Assembly: GCF_029240175.1 (NCBI RefSeq)
Contig: NZ_JARBTM010000020.1
Span: 1 to 64,000 of the forward strand
DNA from: Anaerosolibacter sp.
GTDB lineage: Bacteria > Bacillota > Clostridia > Peptostreptococcales > Thermotaleaceae
Direction: 5' to 3'
Length of the DNA stretch: 64,000 bases
Part shown: positions 17,280 through 24,906 of the stretch, one piece after another
How the letters are laid out: every line of letters starts with the position of its first letter
Numbering within the stretch: position 1 is the first letter of the stretch
Made by a program: the position numbers and the translations under genes
Notes under the pieces: generated by a model
What the model saw: only the letters and a program-made list of their open reading frames with translations
Database searches by the model: none
What the model was told of the DNA's origin: nothing

Positions 17280-17560
17280 TTGAATACCTCCCTTTTTTGC
17301 CATAAAGCCTTCGCCCTATGGATTTGTATAAAATATCTCCCTTTCCTTATAAAAATTCCTTTGAACCTATTTTACCTATTTTCCTACTATTTTCCTATAG
17401 GCCTCTATGATTATCCTCTCTAGGTAAAACGTATGAAAAGCCATTGCCCAAAACCCATGGACAATAGCTTTTCATAGGACTTTTTTCCTATTTGCTATTG
17501 AGGTACAGTTTATTAGTTCATGGACGCCATTCTCTACCAATTGCGGGGTCATAGCGGGCT
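17280..17560. other. Intergenic region upstream of the Spo0E-like gene
   Basis: 281 nt, AT-rich. Apart from the asr terminator at 17434-17474, I see no ORF with a ribosome-binding site, no repeat and no clear riboswitch. Confidence 0.5.
17434..17474 (-). terminator. Terminator of the FNT-asrABC operon
   Basis: Stem TGAAAAGCTATTG/CAATGGCTTTTCA with a 15-nt loop, about 90 nt after the asrC stop. Only a short T-run follows, so it is a weak candidate. Confidence 0.6.
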
Positions 17561-18559
17561 TTATTTTGTAAAATAAATATTTCTTTCGTATTTATATCCA
17601 CCAAAGTCAATATGATTCGCCACTTGTGCTTTTGGTCCAAGAACAACATCTTTTAGGGCGTATTCCTTAAACACATGATAGCCTGCCCGGTCTACGATAT
17701 ATCCGATATGTTCTTTTCCTAAAGGTGCCTCCTTATCGATATATTCCTCGATGAAGGTATAGGTATTGGTGATGATCTTTATGATCGTTTCCTCATCTAC
17801 CCATTCTAAAAATGTTTCTGCTAATCTTGGATTTTTCTTTCCTGTCCTTCCCATAATCACAACGCGATAATATTTTTCTGGGTTTCTTCTCCATGCTCCC
17901 GTGGGGCACTTTAAAATACACTCGCCACATCCTAAACAGCGGTCTTCCTCTCTCTTCACCTTATAGTTTTCCATTCTTAAAGCCCCTGTTACCCGCTTCT
18001 TGCAGTTCTTTACACAGGCCTCACAGCCTACACAGCGAGAAGCTTCATATATCGGCTCCACTTGACCAATGATGCCAAAATCCTGCATATGGGCCTTAAT
18101 ACAATCATTGGGACATCCCGTACAAGCAATTTTCACATGACGATCATTGGGAAAAATTGCTTTTTCAATTTTAATGGCCAAATCTGTGGTATTGTAATTG
18201 GCAAAAGGGCACACATTATTTCCGATACAAGCAGATACATTTCTGGTTCCTGCTGCAGGATAACCGCCTTCTATATCATCGATGCTGACACCATAGTCTA
18301 ACTCCAAGCCTTGGATAATCGGTGCAATCATTCTATTAATCTCTGGAATTTTATCAAAATCAATGCCCGGCAGCTCAAAGCCTTGACGAATCGTCATATG
18401 AACACTGCCATCTCCGTACTTCTCAGCAACTTCCTTGATGATGTCAAAATATTTTACGTCCAGGTGCCCACCAGGTACACGAATCCGCAACGCCGTCTTT
18501 CCCCTGACCTTGGTGACACGATAAGCATTTTTCTTTATTTTCTTCGTATTGATATCCAT
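17561..18559 (-). CDS. asrC: Anaerobic sulfite reductase subunit C (siroheme)
   Basis: 332 aa. Catalytic subunit that reduces sulfite to sulfide. The siroheme/4Fe-4S motif is C111-x5-C117 and C149-x3-C153; two inserted ferredoxin clusters follow at C176, C179, C182, C186 and C208, C211, C214, C218. Length is normal for AsrC. Third gene of asrABC, 12 nt after asrB. Electrons arrive from AsrA and AsrB. Confidence 0.97.
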   Translation of the reverse strand: MDINTKKIKKNAYRVTKVRGKTALRIRVPGGHLDVKYFDIIKEVAEKYGDGSVHMTIRQGFELPGIDFDKIPEINRMIAPIIQGLELDYGVSIDDIEGGYPAAGTRNVSACIGNNVCPFANYNTTDLAIKIEKAIFPNDRHVKIACTGCPNDCIKAHMQDFGIIGQVEPIYEASRCVGCEACVKNCKKRVTGALRMENYKVKREEDRCLGCGECILKCPTGAWRRNPEKYYRVVIMGRTGKKNPRLAETFLEWVDEETIIKIITNTYTFIEEYIDKEAPLGKEHIGYIVDRAGYHVFKEYALKDVVLGPKAQVANHIDFGGYKYERNIYFTK

Positions 18560-18571
18560 GGTGATCCCCCC

Positions 18572-19369
18572 TTAATCTATCAGCTTTTTTGCTTTTGTGT
18601 AATTGAACACGGGACCTTCTAAACAAACATAGGTTTCATCAATCTTACAATGGCCGCATTTTCCGATGCCGCAGCTCATTTTTCGCTCAAAGGACACCCA
18701 AATCTGATTTTCTAAGATTTCTTTTTTCAGAAACTCCAATGCAGTAAACTTCATCATCATCGGCGGTCCCACAATGATAACTTCTAGATTTTCATCTTTA
18801 CCTATTGATTCTTGAGAAATATATTGGGTAATCAATCCAACGTTTCCTGTCCAGCATTCATCACCCTTATCCACAGTCAAAACAACGTTGAACCGCTCAT
18901 TTTTCATCCAGTTCTCGATTTCATCCATAAACAAAATATCCTTTGGTGATTTGAAACCAATAAACAAATCTAACCCTTGAATCTCTTGGGAATGTTGGTG
19001 AAAGTAATTGATGATACTTTTCACTGGGGCCAACCCTGTTCCCCCAGCAGCAATTACCAATCGCTTGCCTTTATAATGATCTAGTGGAAATCCATTGCCA
19101 TAGGGCCCTCTTAGATACATATGGTCCCCTGGTCGTAAATTATGAAGATAGTCCGTCACCTTTCCCACCCTTCGTATGGTCATGTCGATATAGCCATCAC
19201 CAAAATCACTAATAGAAATGGGCGCTTCACCAATCTTAGGGATGGAAAGCTCAACAAACTGTCCGTTCTTTGGTGCTATGTCGCAGGCCACACGGAAGGT
19301 ATAATCGATATCTGTTTGATGCTGCACGTCAAGAATCATATACTTATTCGGCAAATACGGGTTTTTCAT
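18572..19369 (-). CDS. asrB: Anaerobic sulfite reductase subunit B (FAD/NADH)
   Basis: 265 aa. Ferredoxin-NADP reductase fold: FAD-binding RGPYGNGFPL, NAD-binding AAGGTGLAPVKS, and a C-terminal [2Fe-2S] site with CGIGKCGHC plus a later Cys (YVCLEGPVF), as in PyrK. It takes electrons from NAD(P)H and passes them to AsrA/AsrC. Its ATG overlaps the asrA stop by one base (TAATG), showing tight coupling. Confidence 0.96.
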   Translation of the reverse strand: MKNPYLPNKYMILDVQHQTDIDYTFRVACDIAPKNGQFVELSIPKIGEAPISISDFGDGYIDMTIRRVGKVTDYLHNLRPGDHMYLRGPYGNGFPLDHYKGKRLVIAAGGTGLAPVKSIINYFHQHSQEIQGLDLFIGFKSPKDILFMDEIENWMKNERFNVVLTVDKGDECWTGNVGLITQYISQESIGKDENLEVIIVGPPMMMKFTALEFLKKEILENQIWVSFERKMSCGIGKCGHCKIDETYVCLEGPVFNYTKAKKLID

Positions 19370-20382
19370 TATTTTCTCTCCTCCCCCACAAGTTTTGTAA
19401 CCTTGTTGATACAGCTGGAAAAAGATATATATTCAGGACAGACATCATCACAGCGGCCGCAGCCCACACACATGTGATATCCATTTCTTTTCTTAAAATC
19501 ATTGATTTTATGCATGGTCTTAAAGCGCATGCGATCTCCATAATTTTTTCTAAATCCGTGACCACCTGCCATATCTGTAAATCCATCCACATGGCAGCCC
19601 GCCCAGGCTCTTCTTCGCTCTCCACTGCTGTTGTTTTCATCATAGGCAATATCCTGCATGGTCCAACAGCTGCAGGTCATACAGACAAAGTTGCATCTGC
19701 CGCATGCAATACATCTTTGAGCATATTCCTTCCACATATCATCCTCAAAAGTCTCTGTTGTAATTTGCTCAATATCAGGAAGCTTAACATTCACTAGATT
19801 TTCCTGGATAAACGTAGGCTCAAAATTTACAAACTCTCCCTTTTCTTGAAAGGCATTTATCAAGGCTTCATCCTTGATCTCTACAAGCATATCATCACCA
19901 AAGCGAATGGCCGCTGCATACTTTTCTGTTTTATTGGCATCCATGGAAACACAGAAACAGTTATCAAATCCTTCGATGCACTCTATCATGAAAAATTTAA
20001 CCTTTTCTCTAAGACGCTCATAATAGATGTCCTTATCCTCTCCATTTTCCAGAAAAACCTGGTCTAACCTTGTCACGCCATTGATATCACAAGGCCGCAA
20101 GAAGACAATGATCTTTTTCTCGTCATACTTCGGTTCTTGATACTCCCCCTCTGTAAAATAGAATAGGGTCTGGGTAATTGGAAATAGTATCTCCTTTGGT
20201 GAAAAATGAGCTTTTTCATGGATTTCAATCTCATCTAGCCCAGAAACTTCTCCATAACGTACCACATCCGTATCCGAAAATCGTCCCTCTCCCTTGATGC
20301 GGATCGGTGCGTAGATCTTATATTCTTTTCCTAAATCCTTTAACACATCATCAAAGGCCTCTCTGCTTAGTTTCAATGACAT
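19369..20382 (-). CDS. asrA: Anaerobic sulfite reductase subunit A (4Fe-4S)
   Basis: 337 aa. Electron-transfer subunit with two ferredoxin-type clusters at C224, C227, C230, C234 and C305, C308, C311, C315, plus additional cysteines between. Ribosome-binding site AAAGGGGGAG. First of the three asr genes; the FNT channel gene lies 107 nt upstream on the same strand with a repeat in between but no clear terminator, so all four are probably one operon. Confidence 0.96.
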   Translation of the reverse strand: MSLKLSREAFDDVLKDLGKEYKIYAPIRIKGEGRFSDTDVVRYGEVSGLDEIEIHEKAHFSPKEILFPITQTLFYFTEGEYQEPKYDEKKIIVFLRPCDINGVTRLDQVFLENGEDKDIYYERLREKVKFFMIECIEGFDNCFCVSMDANKTEKYAAAIRFGDDMLVEIKDEALINAFQEKGEFVNFEPTFIQENLVNVKLPDIEQITTETFEDDMWKEYAQRCIACGRCNFVCMTCSCWTMQDIAYDENNSSGERRRAWAGCHVDGFTDMAGGHGFRKNYGDRMRFKTMHKINDFKKRNGYHMCVGCGRCDDVCPEYISFSSCINKVTKLVGEERK

Positions 20383-20402
20383 TTGCTTCTCCCCCTTTAA
20401 AA

Positions 20403-20483
20403 AATTCGGTTCGCGGTGACCGGTGTACGGTGTCCGATTTTCCCTTCGATAGGCTCGCTTTCCGTGAAACCGTGTACCGTGTT
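20403..20483. repeat. ACGGTGTACGG-type intergenic repeat
   Basis: GGTTCGCGGTGACCGGTGTACGGTG and GAAACCGTGTACCG can fold together. Related words occur at 14510-14540 (CCGTGTACCGCCCACCGCGCACCG) and 46793-46820. It sits between the FNT channel gene and asrA and might tune relative expression. Confidence 0.5.
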
Positions 20484-20489
20484 TTTTAG

Positions 20490-21260
20490 CTACTCCTTAG
20501 ACACATACCAATACATTGCTCCGATAAATAGGGCGCCGCCCACTATGTTTCCAGCAGTAGATGCCAATAGGTTTTTTGCATAGCCTGCTATAGATATCAT
20601 CGATGGGTCATGGGGTATAAATAAAGCCATTCCCAACAAGGACATATTGGCGATGCTGTGTTCAAACCCAGCACCGATGAAGGCAAACAGACACCACCAA
20701 ATGAGGATCAACTTTGCCATATCTTCCTTGGCTCGGGTAGCTGTCCAAATGGCGAGACATACCAACATATTACACAAAATACCTCGAATGAAAAGCTGTA
20801 GGAAAGGGGCATTCATTTTGCCGTCTGCCACTTTTAGAATGAATTCCGATTGCGGCCCGTTGCTGATCAACCCTGACTTTGCTACTAAGTAGGCCAAAAA
20901 CAGTGCACCCAATAGGTTCCCTATATAACTGAAAGCCCATACCTTTGCCGTATCCCCTAAGGTCACACGCTTGGTTAAGTTTCCTATGGTCATCACCATA
21001 TTATTGCCAGTAAAGAGCTCTGCCCCTGCGAAGATCACTAGGGTCAACGCTACGCCAAAGGATGCGCCCATGATGGCTTTTGTGGCTGGAGAGCCTGCCG
21101 CTGCAAAAGGTGCACCAATTGAAAAAATAAGCATAATACCAAAGCCTACGTAGATTCCTGCCATGATAGAAAGGATCACATATTTTATAATGCTTTTCTT
21201 TAAATACTTTGCCTTGTTTACTGCACTGTCTCCCATTTTGTTTACGGTTTCTAAAAACAT
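20490..21260 (-). CDS. FNT-family channel, probably hydrosulfide (HS-) channel
   Basis: 256-aa formate/nitrite transporter family protein with six TM segments; conserved motifs LFTGNNMVMT, NLLGALFLAYLVA and GFEHSIANM are present. FNT members conduct formate, nitrite or HS-. The FNT next to asrABC in Clostridioides difficile is the characterised HS- channel, and the same linkage here suggests it exports the sulfide made by AsrABC. Start chosen at ATG 21260, preceded by GGGTGGAGG; an upstream frame to 21332 would begin before the predicted transcription start. The promoter bears a perfect CRP/FNR-family palindrome. Confidence 0.88.
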   Translation of the reverse strand: MFLETVNKMGDSAVNKAKYLKKSIIKYVILSIMAGIYVGFGIMLIFSIGAPFAAAGSPATKAIMGASFGVALTLVIFAGAELFTGNNMVMTIGNLTKRVTLGDTAKVWAFSYIGNLLGALFLAYLVAKSGLISNGPQSEFILKVADGKMNAPFLQLFIRGILCNMLVCLAIWTATRAKEDMAKLILIWWCLFAFIGAGFEHSIANMSLLGMALFIPHDPSMISIAGYAKNLLASTAGNIVGGALFIGAMYWYVSKE

Positions 21261-21315
21261 TTCCTCCACCCTTTCTTCTTTTACTGCGATCGCTGCAAAC
21301 CTTTTCTTTGTTATA

Positions 21316-21358
21316 AATATATCAACTATCATGAGGGGATACTGTGAGGAATATCACA
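21316..21358 (-). promoter_or_regulatory. FNT-asrABC promoter with perfect CRP/FNR-family palindrome
   Basis: TGTGATATTCCTCACA (21343-21358, minus strand; TGTGA-N6-TCACA) then -10 TATATT (21316-21321). The centre falls at -41.5 from a start near 21309. The same palindrome type is used by HcpR-like regulators; the regulator itself is not in this window. Confidence 0.7.
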
Positions 21359-21403
21359 AATCTCTTGAAATATTATCCATAATCAACACAATGCTTTAAA
21401 CAG

Positions 21404-21434
21404 TCAATAAAAAAACGAACATATCCATGTTCGC
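21404..21434 (-). terminator. Rho-independent terminator
   Basis: GCGAACAT-GGAT-ATGTTCGT followed by TTTTTTATT on the minus strand, directly after the 113-aa protein gene. Confidence 0.9.
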
Positions 21435-21437
21435 TTC

Positions 21438-21779
21438 TTACGCTTCGCTTATATCAATAATATATTCTTCCAGTACCTCCATGATTTTATCCATCCACTC
21501 GTTCTCTTCTTCACAATCGAAGGGATGTGTCCAGTCTTCTGCTTCTGGGCTTGCGAGGATTGTTGCCCGGGTAGTGCCGTGGACATTTTCCACATGGATC
21601 ATGAGCATCATCGGTCGGTTCTCCCGCTTATGAATATGCTCATAGACCATATAGCCAAAGCCCCTTCCTTGGTCTATGTCGCAATAGTCGCTGTGAATCA
21701 AATCCCCGTCAATCTCCCCCATGGACAACTCCAATACTTCCCTTGGGTCGATGGATAATGATACGATTCTGGCACTCAT
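21438..21779 (-). CDS. Unknown acidic protein, 113 aa
   Basis: Soluble, acidic, no TM, three His-rich spots (YEHIHKRENR, IHVENVHG, THPFDCEEE). I do not recognise the family. The ATG has a GAGGGGGG site just upstream, and a clear terminator follows, so it is a real single-gene unit. Upstream neighbour on the opposite strand is rnhA. Confidence 0.65.
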   Translation of the reverse strand: MSARIVSLSIDPREVLELSMGEIDGDLIHSDYCDIDQGRGFGYMVYEHIHKRENRPMMLMIHVENVHGTTRATILASPEAEDWTHPFDCEEENEWMDKIMEVLEEYIIDISEA

Positions 21780-21889
21780 GATAGGCCCCCCTCACCGGAT
21801 TAGCCGGTACAATCTTTTATTTTTATCTATATTCACAACCTATAAAATTGTTGCAATGAAATTTCACATTTTTGTTATAATAGGAGTTG

Positions 21890-21984
21890 AAGGGCATGGC
21901 TATTCGCTACTCGCCGTTCGCTTCTCGCAAGAGATCTTTGTTTTAAGGTTTGGCCATTAGCGAGTAGCCAGAAGCGAGCAGCCA
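21890..21984. repeat. Self-complementary intergenic repeat
   Basis: GGCTATTCGCTACTCGCC..CGCTTCTCGC at the left and GCGAGTAGCCAGAAGCGAGCAGCC at the right are near-complementary across a short spacer. It lies just before rnhA. Similar in layout to the one at 3960-4022. Confidence 0.55.
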
Positions 21985-22013
21985 AATAAATAATTCAAAG
22001 TGAGGTAACGCCA

Positions 22014-22565
22014 ATGAAAACAATCAATATATATACCGATGGAGCTTGCTCGGGGAATCAGCATGATGAAAATATAGGGGGATGGGGTGCCATTCTTGCT
22101 TATGGCGAACATACCAAGGAACTCTACGGCGGAGAGATAAATACCACCAACAATCGGATGGAAATGACAGCCCTGTTGGAGGCTTTGAAGGCGTTATCTA
22201 AAGAACGGCTTTCTATCAATGTTTTTTCTGATAGTTCCTATCTTATCGAGTGCTTTACAAAGAAATGGTATATCAAATGGCAGGTGAATGGTTGGATGAC
22301 TGCCAGCAAAACACCTGTAGAAAACCGGGAATTATGGGAAGCTCTTCTTGCCCAGATTGATCGTCAAAAAGAAATCAACTTTTATCGCGTCAAAGGTCAC
22401 TTAAATCTAAACAAAGAGGCAGAGCTAAAAAAGTGGTACGCCAAATTTAAGGTGTGGAATGGTTCTCACTTTTCCATGGATGATTTCCTATTGGCCACGA
22501 AAATGAACATCCTAGCCGATGCCCTAGCAAATAAGGGTATGGATACCATAAGGAAAACCCCTTAA
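22014..22565 (+). CDS. rnhA: Ribonuclease HI with extended C-terminal loop
   Basis: 183 aa. Degrades RNA in RNA-DNA hybrids. The acidic active site is complete: D9 (YTDGACSG), E50 (NNRMEM), D73 (FSDSSYL), D169 (NILADALANKG). Compared with classic 150-residue RNase HI, about 30 extra residues lie between the RVKGHLNLNK helix region and the last Asp, replacing the usual H-loop. Ribosome-binding site GTGAGG. Single gene. Confidence 0.92.
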   Translation: MKTINIYTDGACSGNQHDENIGGWGAILAYGEHTKELYGGEINTTNNRMEMTALLEALKALSKERLSINVFSDSSYLIECFTKKWYIKWQVNGWMTASKTPVENRELWEALLAQIDRQKEINFYRVKGHLNLNKEAELKKWYAKFKVWNGSHFSMDDFLLATKMNILADALANKGMDTIRKTP

Positions 22566-22615
22566 ACAGACAGCGCTGTAAAAGGGGCCCTTCATAATTT
22601 TCTAGGTTCTATAGG

Positions 22616-23104
22616 TTACTGTAATCCCCCCGGATTACGGGTGTAATTCTTATCAATAATGGCATTGGTCAGTTGATAAAGCTGCCCATGATGGGTAGCG
22701 CCAAAGGATAATGTCAACACAAATTGAACATTGTCCATACCCCGACTGCCTTGGTAAACATCATAGGCACTACCTATATTTTCAAGATGGTATCTTTCCT
22801 CAATGCGATCCTTTACTTCATCTACAGCAGCATCAATGAAGTACTCTGCCTGTTCTAAGAGGGCGGAAGTATATTCTTCCTCATCGTCGCTCATGTACCC
22901 TTCTTCTTCTAAGTCATGTTCAATCTCTGTCTCCAGAATAGATTGATCTAATCTTACCTCATAGGCAAACACATCATCATCATATACAGAATCGCTGATG
23001 TCTCGTACTTCTTCAAAATAATTACTATTGCTAACCATCTCTTCAATTTCTCTGCTGCTTATATTGACAGTACCGTTCACAATATTTGCTTTAACCTGCT
23101 TCAT
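22616..23104 (-). CDS. Unknown acidic protein, 162 aa
   Basis: No recognised family. Start chosen at ATG 23104 (MKQVKANIVN) because GAGGAGG lies 8 nt upstream; another ATG at 23110 is closer to the site. Strongly acidic central region (DDEEEYTSALLEQAEYF) and a possible helical core; no TM or signal. It is downstream of the efflux operon on the same strand with a gap of 86 nt. Confidence 0.6.
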   Translation of the reverse strand: MKQVKANIVNGTVNISSREIEEMVSNSNYFEEVRDISDSVYDDDVFAYEVRLDQSILETEIEHDLEEEGYMSDDEEEYTSALLEQAEYFIDAAVDEVKDRIEERYHLENIGSAYDVYQGSRGMDNVQFVLTLSFGATHHGQLYQLTNAIIDKNYTRNPGGLQ

Positions 23105-23190
23105 GTGCATTCCCTCCTCTTCCATATATATTTCTATAATTGGCAGGAGGTCCATGATTTATACCTTGGGTTTTCTAAAATAGTGGGTTA

Positions 23191-24222
23191 CTACTTCATT
23201 TGAATCATAACATCTACATTGAAATTGGGCATCAGAAATCCATCGTTGTTATCTATGGAAATCTCCACTGGAATGATTGTCTCTCCATTCTTCTGTATAG
23301 CCCGTTGCGCAATGCGGCTAACCTTCCCCTTATAGCTCCTATCCCTGTTTGCAATTGGGATAATCTCTACAGCTACGCCCATGTTCACATCTTTGATAAA
23401 TTCCTCGGATACCTCAGCTTCTACCACCATGGTGTTCAAATCCAAAATACTTAGTACCTTTTTCTCTGGACTCACCAAATCGCCGCCTTGGTATCCAATA
23501 TCATATACCACACCACTTTCCACATTGGCAATGATCGTATTTCCTTCCAGGTAGCTCCGTTTGACCTTTTCTTCCATCATTTGCAACTCATAGGAGGCTG
23601 AGGCTAACTCTTCATTTTTTATTTTCAAATCATCCCGTTCATTTTTCTTATTCTTTTGAACGTTTTCTAAATCATATCGTGCATCTTCCATTTCCTTATA
23701 TAGGGTATCTACAGTGGCTTTGAATTTATCATACTCACCCTGGGCAATGGCTCCGGCTTTTAACAATGCCTCTTGGGAAGCCAAATCCTTTTTCCCCTGG
23801 TTATACAGCTCCTCTGCCAGTTTCAGTCCGTTGGTTGCCTTCATGATCGCTGGGTCACTTTTCCCATCATCTATCAAGGTATTTTCAATTTTGTTCTTTT
23901 CCAGCTGTAAGATATTTACTTTATGGGCCTTGCTTTTTACTTCTCCTAAATGATCCTTTATGTCCAGGCTCACAAGGATATCTCCCTGTTGTATGTGTTG
24001 CCCCTCCTGAACATGGACCTTCTCCACACTGGAAGGAAAATCTATGACAATGTTTTGGATATCCTTTGCTTTAATGATGCCAAAGGCCTCTATGACCTCT
24101 CTTTCCTTCGGTGCCTCTACCTGATCTATAGTGGCAGCCTCCTCTTTCTTTGCACAACCTACCCCTAGAAATAGGATTCCTATCAGCACCAGCAGCAATA
24201 CTTCTTTTATCCTCTGCTTCAT
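23191..24222 (-). CDS. Efflux membrane-fusion (HlyD/MacA-like) lipoprotein
   Basis: 343 aa. Lipobox FLGVGC with Cys23, a split lipoyl/barrel-sandwich domain (VEKVHVQEGQHIQQGDILVSLD and NVESGVVYDIGYQGGDLVSPEK), a coiled-coil hairpin (about 90-205) and C-terminal beta-barrel. In Firmicutes such proteins work with MacB-type ABC exporters. Start ATG 24222 overlaps the stop of the ATPase gene (ATGA). Third gene of the permease-ATPase-adaptor operon. Substrate unknown. Confidence 0.9.
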   Translation of the reverse strand: MKQRIKEVLLLVLIGILFLGVGCAKKEEAATIDQVEAPKEREVIEAFGIIKAKDIQNIVIDFPSSVEKVHVQEGQHIQQGDILVSLDIKDHLGEVKSKAHKVNILQLEKNKIENTLIDDGKSDPAIMKATNGLKLAEELYNQGKKDLASQEALLKAGAIAQGEYDKFKATVDTLYKEMEDARYDLENVQKNKKNERDDLKIKNEELASASYELQMMEEKVKRSYLEGNTIIANVESGVVYDIGYQGGDLVSPEKKVLSILDLNTMVVEAEVSEEFIKDVNMGVAVEIIPIANRDRSYKGKVSRIAQRAIQKNGETIIPVEISIDNNDGFLMPNFNVDVMIQMK

Positions 24223-24896
24223 TTCTCCCACACCTTTCCATCCTTAACATAAACAATGCGCTGTCCATAATCCGCGGCTTCCCTGGAATGGGTTACCTGT
24301 ACGATATTTTTCCCTTTTTCCCGATTAATCCTCTGCAGCAGCTCCATCACTTCTGTTCCCGTCTTGCTATCCAGGTTTCCAATGGGTTCATCAGCCAATA
24401 TGATATCTGGATCATTGATCAGTGCCCGGGCAATAGCTACCCTCTGCTGTTGTCCTCCTGACAACTCCCTAGGCGTATGATGTCGTCGATCCGATAGTCC
24501 TACAATTTCCAATATCTCATCCAATCGCTCCCCATAATCCTTCATCTTCTTCCCATCCAATAGAATGGGCAGCATGGTATTTTCCTCTACAGACAGATTG
24601 GGAATTAGGTTATAAAACTGGAACACAAACCCCACATCTCGTCTACGCATGATGCTTTGCTCTTGATCCTCCATCTCTGCCAGCTCTTTTCCATTAATCC
24701 TAATACTCCCCGAGGTTGGCTTATCCAGCCCTCCTAAGAGATATAGCAAAGTACTTTTCCCCGAGCCTGAAGGTCCCATGATGGAAACAAATTCTCCTTT
24801 ATAGATGGCCAGATCAATATTTTTAAGGACTTCCACATCTAGTAATCCTAGTCTAAAAGTCTTACATAGATTTACTGCTTGGATAATGGCTTCCAT
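24219..24896 (-). CDS. ABC transporter ATPase (MacB/LolD-like)
   Basis: 225 aa. Walker A GPSGSGKST (K47), Q-loop, signature LSGGQQQRVAIARAL, Walker B DIILADEP and H-loop VTHS are all present. Start chosen at ATG 24896, preceded by AGAGGTGAG; the site overlaps the end of the permease gene 10 nt upstream. Powers the FtsX-type permease next to it. Confidence 0.95.
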   Translation of the reverse strand: MEAIIQAVNLCKTFRLGLLDVEVLKNIDLAIYKGEFVSIMGPSGSGKSTLLYLLGGLDKPTSGSIRINGKELAEMEDQEQSIMRRRDVGFVFQFYNLIPNLSVEENTMLPILLDGKKMKDYGERLDEILEIVGLSDRRHHTPRELSGGQQQRVAIARALINDPDIILADEPIGNLDSKTGTEVMELLQRINREKGKNIVQVTHSREAADYGQRIVYVKDGKVWEK

Positions 24897-24906
24897 TCTC
24901 TCACCT

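Noticed and set aside
19344-19649. 101-codon minus-strand frame within asrA/asrB
   Set aside because: Alternative frame inside two well-identified overlapping genes.
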